Below, in pieces: positions 35,325-42,509 of a DNA stretch of 51,969 nucleotides. The DNA comes from Desulfovibrio sp. (GTDB taxonomy: Bacteria > Desulfobacterota > Desulfovibrionia > Desulfovibrionales > Desulfovibrionaceae). Position 1 is the stretch's first letter, and each line of letters begins with the position of its first letter. The DNA lies in contig JAILPJ010000049.1 in the NCBI GenBank assembly GCA_024699605.1, forward strand, positions 1 to 51,969, written 5' to 3'. The position numbers were made by a program, and so were the translations under genes. Under the pieces are notes generated by a model that was given only the letters and a program-made list of their open reading frames with translations, ran no database searches and was not told the origin of the DNA.

Positions 35325-35771
35325 ATGAGTATTCAATCCGTAGGCTACAAGGCATATAGCGAAGCACTGCAGCATTTCAACCGCGTAGATAACAGCCTGA
35401 AGCAGGGCAATGCGGTGTCGCGGCAAAATCTTTTCGCCAAAACCCTTGATCAGACGCTGTTGCGGGACAGCGTGGACAAAGGTGAGGGTTTTGGGGCGCA
35501 GGCCGATTTTATTCGCTATCCTGATCAGCTGCATGTGCCTGTGGTGCCACGCAACGGTTTTTTGGAAACGGTCAGCGATTCTTTGAACCGGGTCAATGAA
35601 CTGCAGAAAGCCAAAGCCCAGGCCATTGATGATTTCGCTTCAGGCCGCACCCAGAACGTGCACGAACTGATGATTACCATGCAGAAGTCCAGCCTTGCCA
35701 TGAAAATGACCAGCGCCGTGCGGAGTAAAGTCCTTGAAGCGTACAAAGAAATTTCCAAAATGAACTTCTGA
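35325..35771 (+). CDS. fliE: Flagellar hook-basal body complex protein FliE
   Basis: MS ring-rod junction protein of 148 aa, longer than the usual 100-110. The conserved C-terminal part holds QNVHELMITMQKSSLAMKM and VRSKVLEAYKEISKM. The extra length is in the N-terminal half. GAGGAG lies before the ATG. It is isolated between a sigma54 promoter and a terminator, so it is probably a monocistronic unit. Confidence 0.9.
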   Translation: MSIQSVGYKAYSEALQHFNRVDNSLKQGNAVSRQNLFAKTLDQTLLRDSVDKGEGFGAQADFIRYPDQLHVPVVPRNGFLETVSDSLNRVNELQKAKAQAIDDFASGRTQNVHELMITMQKSSLAMKMTSAVRSKVLEAYKEISKMNF

Positions 35772-35803
35772 TGTACCTCTGTCACCTCTGTGCACAGACA
35801 AAG

Positions 35804-35837
35804 CCTCGTATGCCCTCCATCATACGAGGTTTTTTTT
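35804..35837 (+). terminator. Terminator after fliE
   Basis: Perfect 9-bp stem CCTCGTATG / CATACGAGG, an 8-nt loop and eight T. Confidence 0.92.
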
Positions 35838-35914
35838 GTCAGAAAACTGACAGTCCTGCCCTGTCACGAAGAGGTCGGCGGGTTCTACGCCGCTCCTACT
35901 GGCTTTGGGCTTTT

Positions 35915-35932
35915 GTGGTATACAATTTGCTT
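35915..35932 (+). promoter_or_regulatory. Sigma54 promoter of fliF operon
   Basis: GTGGTAT-N5-TTGCTT has GG and GC 10 nt apart (35917-35918 and 35929-35930). It lies 54 nt before the fliF ATG and behind the fliE terminator. Confidence 0.8.
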
Positions 35933-35985
35933 TTTCACTCTGCATTGGATATTTTATTGTAAAGCCAAGCTTCAGAGGGATTTTT

Positions 35986-37650
35986 ATGCATCCGCTTGTT
36001 CAGAATCTTGTCGACAAGTGTAAGGGCGTCTACAGCTCCTTAAAAATGTGGCAGCGTATTGCCATCGCCGGAGGCGCTGCGCTCCTGCTCGCTCTCGTGA
36101 TCGGGCTGTCTGTCTGGATGGGCCGGACTGAATACAAGGTGCTCTACACCAATTTGGGGCCTGAAGACGCCAGCCGCGTGGTCAAGGCGCTGCAATCCGA
36201 CAAGGTGCCTTATCAGCTGGTGGATAATGGGGCCACGGTGCTTGTGCCCAAGGAAGTGGTTTACGATCAGCGCATCAAAATCGCCGGCGAGGGCGGCCTC
36301 GTGGGGCAGGGCATTGGCTTTGAAATTTTTGACAAGGTCAAGGTCGGACAAACCGATTTCGTCCAGAAAATCAATTATACGCGTGCCCTGCAGGGGGAAT
36401 TGGCGCGTACCATCAGCGAATTTCCGGGGATTGAGAGTGCCAGGGTGCATCTGGTCATTCCCCAGCGCTCATTGTTCATTGAAGACCGTCAATTGCCTTC
36501 GGCCTCTGTGGTGCTCAATCTGACCAACGCGGGCAGCAATCTTGATGCCAAAGAAATTCAGGCCATCCTCAATCTGATGATCATGTCTGTGGAAGGCTTG
36601 GACAAGCAGCACGTTTCGATGAGCGACAATTCCGGCAAGGTGCTCTATAAGCCCGAGGAAGACGATCTTTCAGGTACCAGCCAGACGCAGATGGAACGTC
36701 GGCTGCAGATGCAGCGCCATCTGGAGCGGCGTATTGAAGAGCTCTTGCAGCCCATTTTTGGCCCTGGCCGGGTTATTGCCAAGGTCAATGTGGAGATGGA
36801 TTACAGTCAGAAGACGATCCACCGTGAACTTTTTGATCCCGAAAAGACCGCTGTGCGCAGTGAGCAGCGCAGCGAAGAAAGTCAGCAGGGTCGGGCCAAT
36901 CTTGAAGCCGGGGCTCCCGACGCCAATTTCCGCGGCGACGGCATCACCGGTTCGGTTTCCGATCAGAATGGTTCACGGGAAACGCGAACCACCAACTATG
37001 AAGTCAATAAGGAAGAGCAGCATATTGTCTCCAATGTCGGTGATTTGCGCCGCCTGACAGTTGCTGTTATCATCGACGGCACGTACAACAAGGTCGATGG
37101 CGTCTGGCAATTTGTGCCACGTAAGGATGAGGAATTGAAGCAGGTGCGTCAGCTGGTCTCCAATGCCGTGGGCATTGACGAGAAGCGCGGCGATGCTCTG
37201 GAAGTAAGTTCTGCGCCCTTTACGGATTCTGAGCCGCCAGCGGAACCCAATGCCGCCGACGTTCTGGCCGATTACGCGGAACGTCTGGGTAAGCCTCTGC
37301 TCAACGCCCTCCTGGCCTTTCTCTTTCTCATGCTCATTGTGCGTCCTGTGATTCTTGCGCTGATCCGTCCCAAGGTGGAAGCCGGGGAAATGGTGGAAGG
37401 CCTTGAAGGTCTTCCCGCTGCCGAAGAGCAGCTGGCCCTCTACGAGGCTCTGGAAGAAGCGGCCACCAAGCCTGAAGGCGAGGAGCAAGGAGAAGTTGAT
37501 GGCGACGCTGAAGACGGTATGGAAGAACTCTATTTCAAGGACATTGAGTCGCTGAAAGCGCATATCTTTACGCTTTCCGACAATCATATGGAGCAAGTCG
37601 TCCTGCTTTTGCGGGGATGGATGAAAGAAGATGGTACAGCAAAAGCCTAA
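35986..37650 (+). CDS. fliF: Flagellar MS-ring protein FliF
   Basis: Forms the MS ring in the inner membrane and the seat of the rotor. The protein has 554 aa with two membrane segments, about 25-46 and 438-460. The periplasmic part holds the YscJ/FliF ring domains (LYTNLGPEDASRVVKAL, ARVHLVIPQRSLF). The cytoplasmic tail ends in HMEQVVLLLRGWMKED, the FliG-binding type motif, plus eight residues. The ATG at 35986 has AGAGGGA upstream. The last 20 nt overlap the start of a 67-codon ORF carrying a similar terminal motif. Confidence 0.95.
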   Translation: MHPLVQNLVDKCKGVYSSLKMWQRIAIAGGAALLLALVIGLSVWMGRTEYKVLYTNLGPEDASRVVKALQSDKVPYQLVDNGATVLVPKEVVYDQRIKIAGEGGLVGQGIGFEIFDKVKVGQTDFVQKINYTRALQGELARTISEFPGIESARVHLVIPQRSLFIEDRQLPSASVVLNLTNAGSNLDAKEIQAILNLMIMSVEGLDKQHVSMSDNSGKVLYKPEEDDLSGTSQTQMERRLQMQRHLERRIEELLQPIFGPGRVIAKVNVEMDYSQKTIHRELFDPEKTAVRSEQRSEESQQGRANLEAGAPDANFRGDGITGSVSDQNGSRETRTTNYEVNKEEQHIVSNVGDLRRLTVAVIIDGTYNKVDGVWQFVPRKDEELKQVRQLVSNAVGIDEKRGDALEVSSAPFTDSEPPAEPNAADVLADYAERLGKPLLNALLAFLFLMLIVRPVILALIRPKVEAGEMVEGLEGLPAAEEQLALYEALEEAATKPEGEEQGEVDGDAEDGMEELYFKDIESLKAHIFTLSDNHMEQVVLLLRGWMKEDGTAKA

Positions 37651-37834
37651 ACCGTCAGTGGGTCAGGCGGAGAACGATGCGCCTTCTCTTGAGGAATTGC
37701 GGGCACAGCGCAGAGAACGGGTGGAAACCAATCGGCGCGTGGAAGATTTGAAACTTCGCCTTTTGCGTATGACCGAACAGCATATGGATCAGGCGGTGCG
37801 TTTGATCAGACGTTGGCTGAGGGCTGAAGACTGA
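37631..37834 (+). CDS. Small protein with FliF C-terminal-like, FliG-binding type motif
   Basis: ORF of 67 aa between fliF and fliG, overlapping fliF by 20 nt in the +1 frame. The N-terminal third is polar and Pro/Gln-rich. A charged helix (EELRAQRRERVETNRRVEDL) follows, then the end HMDQAVRLIRRWLRAED. That end aligns residue for residue with the FliF terminus HMEQVVLLLRGWMKED, the segment that docks on the FliG N-domain in known flagella. It has a weak AAAGAAG site, so coupling to fliF is likely. It could be a FliG-binding regulator or adaptor, or a relic of a duplicated fliF 3' end. I know no named family for it. Confidence 0.75.
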   Translation: MVQQKPKPSVGQAENDAPSLEELRAQRRERVETNRRVEDLKLRLLRMTEQHMDQAVRLIRRWLRAED

Positions 37835-37874
37835 GGTCTGAGCCTGGGCGTTAACGACGATTAAGGAGTGGGGC

Positions 37875-38870
37875 ATGGAGCTTACTGGCCATCAACGTAC
37901 AGCTGTTCTCCTTCTGGCCATGGGCGACAAATTTACGGCTGATGTCTTCAAACGCATGGAACGGCAGGAAATCGCTGAAGTTTCCAAGGCTATTGTCGAG
38001 CTTGAACCCGTGCCGCGGGAAACCGTGGAAGAAGTCTTGCGGGAATTCCACGAATCCTTGACCGAAGGCGTGGATATGATTTCAGGCGGCAGTGAAACGG
38101 CCAAGCGCATGCTGGTCAAGAATCTCGATCCCGAGACTGCCAAATATGTCATGGACTCCCTGAGTCTGGAAACTGGTCAGGAACCGTTCCGGGAGCTTTC
38201 CCAGGCCAGTCCCCGTCTGCTGTCCCAGATTTTGCGCAATGAGCATCCACAGACACTCGCCCTGATTATGGGCCATCTCTCCTCGGATCAGGCCGCCAGT
38301 TTGCTTTCCAATCTGCCGGCCAGTGTGCGGGCCGAGGTTCTGACACGTCTGGCCAAGCTCGAAAGTGTGCCGGAAGACATGCTTTTGGAAGTAGACAAGG
38401 TTTTGACAAGCCAGCTGATCGCCATGGGTGGCAAGGAAGGCAAAAAGGTTGGCGGTGTGCAGTCGGTGGCCGAAATCCTCAACGCTGTGGATCGGGCTAC
38501 GGGCGAGGAGATTCTCACGGAAATCGAAGAAGACTCCACGCAGATGGCTGAAGATATCCGCAATCTGATGTTTGTCTTTGAAGACTGCAAGCATATTGAC
38601 GATAAGGGCGTCCGCGAACTGCTCAAGAGCGTTTCCAATGAAGATCTCACGCTCGCTCTGAAGGGCGCCAGCGATGAGCTCAAAGAAAAGTTCCTGTCCA
38701 ATATGAGTGAGCGCGCTGGCAATATGATCCGTGAAGAATTGGAATTCATGGGGCCGACGAAGTTGAGCGACGTGGAGACGGCGCAGCAGAATATCGTCAA
38801 AATCGTGCGCAAGCTGGAAGGTGAGAATAAGCTGGTCGTCAGCCGGGGCGCCGGGGAGGTCTTTGTTTAG
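37875..38870 (+). CDS. fliG: Flagellar motor switch protein FliG
   Basis: Rotor protein of 331 aa that couples stator force to rotation. The middle-domain signature EHPQT is at 123-127 and the C-terminal torque domain holds DDKGVRELLKSV and LSNMSERAGNMIREELEFMGP. The N-terminal domain that would bind FliF is complete. AAGGAG lies 6 nt before the ATG. It follows the 67-codon ORF by 40 nt. Confidence 0.96.
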   Translation: MELTGHQRTAVLLLAMGDKFTADVFKRMERQEIAEVSKAIVELEPVPRETVEEVLREFHESLTEGVDMISGGSETAKRMLVKNLDPETAKYVMDSLSLETGQEPFRELSQASPRLLSQILRNEHPQTLALIMGHLSSDQAASLLSNLPASVRAEVLTRLAKLESVPEDMLLEVDKVLTSQLIAMGGKEGKKVGGVQSVAEILNAVDRATGEEILTEIEEDSTQMAEDIRNLMFVFEDCKHIDDKGVRELLKSVSNEDLTLALKGASDELKEKFLSNMSERAGNMIREELEFMGPTKLSDVETAQQNIVKIVRKLEGENKLVVSRGAGEVFV

Positions 38871-38929
38871 CGGGCTTCTGGAAACGCTGTGCGTTCAGGG
38901 CACGAGCCCGGGCAGAAGGCCGTTTTTTT
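38871..38929 (+). terminator. Three-way-junction hairpin with T-run between fliG and fliH
   Basis: Outer stem CGGGCTTCTG (38871-38880) with CAGAAGGCCG (38913-38922), 9 of 10 paired, encloses two small hairpins, AACGC-tgt-GCGTT (38883-38895) and GGGC-acga-GCCC (38898-38909). Seven T follow. It looks like a Rho-independent terminator or partial attenuator that would lower fliHI relative to fliFG. Confidence 0.6.
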
Positions 38930-39003
38930 CAACGCTTTGGCCTGCTTGAATCTTGGTCGGTGTGGCAAGGTTCTGGCAATGACGTCGCTGGATTGTAGCA
39001 AAG

Positions 39004-40365
39004 ATGGCATCGGAACAATTGCGCAAAAAATGGGGCACCATCTTCATGGGGGACCGTGAGGCCACCATGGAGCAGCTGGATGCCATGCAGGAACCGGTAC
39101 TCAGGGAACGTCAGCAGAAGGATCTGCAGGCGGAGTACGTGGAACGCGTGCGCAAACGGGCTGCCGATCGGGCGCGGGAAATTCTGGGCGAAGCCTATGC
39201 CGAGCGACAGAAGCTGCTTGCCGAAGCGGAAGCCGAAATCGCGGCCTCACGTGCCCAGATGCTCAAAGAAATCGAAGCCATTCGCGCTGAGGCCGAGAGC
39301 TTCCACAAGCAGGCGGCTTTGGAACTCTCCAAGGCCAAGGCTGAGCGTGAAGAAGCCGATCGGATCAAGAATCAGGCTCACGATGAAGGCTTTCAGGTGG
39401 GCATGGATCAGGCGGGCGCTGAGCTTAAGGAATTTCGGGCTGACATGGGCAATGAGCTGGCCCAGCTGTTGCGAGCCGTGGAAGGAGAGCTGACCAAGAT
39501 CACGGCCTTTTGGCGTGACGACCTGGCTGAGCTGGTCCGTGTGGCAGTCCAGGCGGGCACAGGCTTTTTTCTGCAGCAGGAGCATGAGCGTATTCTGACA
39601 GGTCTTGTGCTTGAGGCCGTCAATCTGCTTGAAGAGCGGGAGGTGGTCTCCCTCAAGGTCAATCCGGAAGACGAGTCCATTGTCAGTGACATGTTCAGAG
39701 CCGCACGGGAAAAAGCGCCTGAACTCAAACAGTGGATTGTCAACGGCGACGAGAGCATTGAGCGCGGCGGTTTAGTGGCTGAGAGCGGCAGCGGCAGCGT
39801 GGATTTGCGCAGACAGAACTTTCAGGAGCTGGTCAACTCCATCATGGAGCATTTGGCTTTGCCCGAACGAGAAGTGGAAAAAGAAGCGCAGGCCGCCCTG
39901 CACGTCGAGGTCGAGGCCAGAGCTCAGGCCTTCTCCGATCGCGAGGAAGAACCCAAAGCAGCGCCAGAGGCTGTCCAGGAGCAGGAAATGCCTCAGCCTG
40001 CCCAGGCCAAGCCCGAGGCCAAGGTCGAGGTCCCCAAAGCGCAGGCGCCCAAGCAGACAGCCCCCCAAAGCCAGCCGCCAACGCAAGCTACGCCAACCGA
40101 GACGTTGGCTGCGCAGCCTGACAAGCCCCAGGCCCCACCCCCTGCTCAAGCCAGGGCTGAGGCGCCTGCCAAAGCAGACCAGCCTGATCTTACGGCTCTT
40201 GAAGACGATCTTTTGCCCCCTACCCAGGCAGAGGCACCCGCTGGTCTTGAAGTTTCTGCCGAGGATCTCCCAAGCCTTGCTGAACTTGAGGAAGAGCTTT
40301 TTCCGGTCAGCCACGACGAAGAACACCAAGTGCTTGAGCATGGAGGCTTTCTCTCCGACAAGTAG
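39004..40365 (+). CDS. fliH: Flagellar export ATPase regulator FliH, extended
   Basis: Stator-like partner of FliI at the flagellar export gate. The protein has 453 aa, about twice the usual size. Residues 1-130 are a charged coiled coil with many Glu/Ala/Arg. The FliH core (about 130-285) has AQLLRAVEGELTKI and a C-terminal REVVSLKVNPED. Residues 290-410 are a low-complexity Ala/Pro/Gln/Lys tail. An acidic end (LTALEDDLLPPT, LAELEEELFP) follows. The ATG is the first start after an in-frame stop at 38980 and has no clear Shine-Dalgarno. fliI starts 20 nt after its stop. Confidence 0.88.
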   Translation: MASEQLRKKWGTIFMGDREATMEQLDAMQEPVLRERQQKDLQAEYVERVRKRAADRAREILGEAYAERQKLLAEAEAEIAASRAQMLKEIEAIRAEAESFHKQAALELSKAKAEREEADRIKNQAHDEGFQVGMDQAGAELKEFRADMGNELAQLLRAVEGELTKITAFWRDDLAELVRVAVQAGTGFFLQQEHERILTGLVLEAVNLLEEREVVSLKVNPEDESIVSDMFRAAREKAPELKQWIVNGDESIERGGLVAESGSGSVDLRRQNFQELVNSIMEHLALPEREVEKEAQAALHVEVEARAQAFSDREEEPKAAPEAVQEQEMPQPAQAKPEAKVEVPKAQAPKQTAPQSQPPTQATPTETLAAQPDKPQAPPPAQARAEAPAKADQPDLTALEDDLLPPTQAEAPAGLEVSAEDLPSLAELEEELFPVSHDEEHQVLEHGGFLSDK

Positions 40366-40385
40366 GCATCGTGAGGGAGGAGAGC

Positions 40386-41903
40386 ATGCAACTTGATCCT
40401 CGAACCTGCTGCAATATCCTGGCAAACAGCAATCCCGCCAAACTCTATGGCAAGGTGAACAAGGTCGTGGGCCTGGTGGCTGAAGGCACGGGATTGCGTG
40501 CGCCCCTGGGTGCCGTCTGTCATATGTTGCCTGACACCAGCGACGAAGGCATCGCCGCAGAAGTGGTGGGTTTTCGTGATGGCAATCTTCTCTTCATGCC
40601 CTATGGCGATATGCGTGGAATCCGTCCGGGCAGCCGTATCCGCAACACCAGCCTTCCCCCGGTTTTTCCCGTAGGTCCTGAACTTTTGGGCCGGGCTTTC
40701 GATGCCTTCGGCAGTCCCCTGGACGCCGGTCCTCCCGTGAGTGCTGAAATCTGCACTTCCCCTCTGACAGCTTCCTCTTCCAGTCAGACCAGTTATGCCG
40801 CCCAGATGGAGGCGCAAAAACCATTTGTGCCCGCCTGGGCCATGCGTGCCCGTGAGCAGTGGCATCCTGAACTCGCCCCCCTCTATACCGATCCCCCCAG
40901 TCCTCTACAGCGTCCGCGTATTACGGATATCCTCGATGTGGGCGTACGAGCCATCAATAGCCTGATTACCCTGGGTAAAGGGCAGCGTGTGGGCATTATG
41001 GCCGGCAGTGGCGTAGGCAAGTCCACCCTGATGGGTATGATGGCCCGTTACACCCGGGCCGATGTCAATGTTATTGCCCTGATCGGCGAACGCGGGCGTG
41101 AGGTCGTGGAATTTATGGAGCGGGATCTTGGCCCCGAGGGCATGGCGCGCAGTGTCCTGGTCATTGCCACATCGGATCAGTCCCCTCTGGTGCGTATGCG
41201 TGCGGCCTATGCCGCGACCTCTGTGGCTGAATATTTTCGAGACAAGGGCATGGATGTGCTTTTGATGATGGATTCAGTCACGCGTTTTGCCATGGCCAGT
41301 CGCGAAATCGGTCTGGCTGTGGGTGAGCCTCCGACCACCAAGGGCTATACGCCATCGGTGTTTTCACAGCTGCCCAAGCTTTTGGAACGCGCCGGCCGTT
41401 CTGAAAAAGGCACCATCACGGGAATCTATACGGTCCTCGTGGACGGCGATGATTTCAATGAGCCCATAGCCGATGCTGTTCGCTCCATTTTGGATGGACA
41501 TATTGTGCTGACACGTGATCTGGCGGATCAGGGACATTTTCCGGCCATTGACGTGTTGCGCTCCATCAGCCGTCTGCGTTCGGAAATCTGTGAGAGAAAC
41601 GATATCATGGCCGGGCGTGTGCTGACGAGACAGATGAGCACCTTTCGCAAGGTGGAGGATATGGTCAATATCGGGGCCTACAGCAAGGGCAGTAATCCCG
41701 AAATCGATGAGGCCATTGAAAATATGCCGGCCATCAACGCCTTCCTCTGTCAGGATGTGGGGGATCCGCAAAGTGTGGAAGAGAGCATGGAAAAAATGCG
41801 TGCCCTGGCCCATCTGCCCGAGCCCCCTGAAGCCAAGCCCAGACAGGCGCCCAAAGCCCAGATGCCTCAGGGCAAGGTGGCTCCCAAGGTGGCTGCGCGT
41901 TGA
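40386..41903 (+). CDS. fliI: Flagellum-specific ATP synthase FliI
   Basis: Export ATPase of 505 aa, longer than the usual 430-460. Walker A is GSGVGKST at 207-214, and the Walker B strand is DVLLMMDSVTRFA. RPRITDILDVGVRAIN and PTTKGYTPSVFSQLPKLLERAG are family signatures. A Ser/Ala/Gln-rich insert of about 45 residues (about 117-165) lies between the N-terminal barrel and the ATPase core. The ATG at 40386 follows GGGAGGAG and is preferred over the GTG at 40371. No fliJ follows. Confidence 0.95.
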   Translation: MQLDPRTCCNILANSNPAKLYGKVNKVVGLVAEGTGLRAPLGAVCHMLPDTSDEGIAAEVVGFRDGNLLFMPYGDMRGIRPGSRIRNTSLPPVFPVGPELLGRAFDAFGSPLDAGPPVSAEICTSPLTASSSSQTSYAAQMEAQKPFVPAWAMRAREQWHPELAPLYTDPPSPLQRPRITDILDVGVRAINSLITLGKGQRVGIMAGSGVGKSTLMGMMARYTRADVNVIALIGERGREVVEFMERDLGPEGMARSVLVIATSDQSPLVRMRAAYAATSVAEYFRDKGMDVLLMMDSVTRFAMASREIGLAVGEPPTTKGYTPSVFSQLPKLLERAGRSEKGTITGIYTVLVDGDDFNEPIADAVRSILDGHIVLTRDLADQGHFPAIDVLRSISRLRSEICERNDIMAGRVLTRQMSTFRKVEDMVNIGAYSKGSNPEIDEAIENMPAINAFLCQDVGDPQSVEESMEKMRALAHLPEPPEAKPRQAPKAQMPQGKVAPKVAAR

Positions 41904-42509
41904 TTGATGATTCAGGCCTTTTGGCAATCCCTTTTTGGCGGCCAATGGCGAGCAATTTTCAGCCTTCACGCAATCTTGAGCGCTCTGACGTGAACCATCT
42001 TGTTCAACTAGTCATTACTCCTGTATAGACTAACCGTAGTCTTAGGTCATATAACGGTTTCTGGGCACGCCGACAAAAGTATTGTGTGTGGGCATTGTTG
42101 TCTCTTGAGCGTTCCTAGCAAACGCAAGTCGCTGTGAAAAAACCGACGCTCAGAAATGAGAAAACGGGGAGAGTAAAAGATAACGGGCGATCATCTTTGA
42201 AACGCTTTTTGGAATGGCACGTACGCAATACAGTGATAGTTGTGAGATGATTGAACGCCTAACCTTCCGATTCCCTGTATCTCAATGCCATGGGGCAATG
42301 CTGGCATATCAGACAATACGATATGACCTGCCATAGCTTTTTTCCCAACGAAAATGACTTGCAAGCAATTCAGGCCGACTTCAGGCTCTATCGCATATCC
42401 ACTAATAGGCTTGCAAAACCGAATGCCTTTCAGTACATAACTCTGTCGTTTCCTTTATCTTGAGGCGGCATTTCCCTGGTCATGCCCGGAGAGGAGGGCG
42501 CTGAAGCCT
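41904..42509. other. 606-bp region between fliI and the PEP-synthase-like gene
   Basis: No recognisable gene on the plus strand and no fliJ. A minus-strand open stretch without a standard start lies at 42191-42454. TTGCAA (42411-42416) and TACATA (42434-42439), 17 nt apart, could be a promoter for the gene at 42510. A small inverted repeat GACTA/TAGTC lies near 42027-42040. The base composition is more A/T-rich than in the flanking genes. Confidence 0.4.
42191..42454 (-). pseudogene. Possible gene remnant, open frame without standard start
   Basis: Eighty-seven codons are open between two stops. The translation has protein-like texture (LNCLQVIFVGKKAMAGHIVL, then PHGIEIQGIGRLG) but no ATG, GTG or TTG near its beginning; the first TTG is at codon 31. 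I do not recognise the family. It may be a truncated gene fragment or a chance open frame. Confidence 0.25.
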
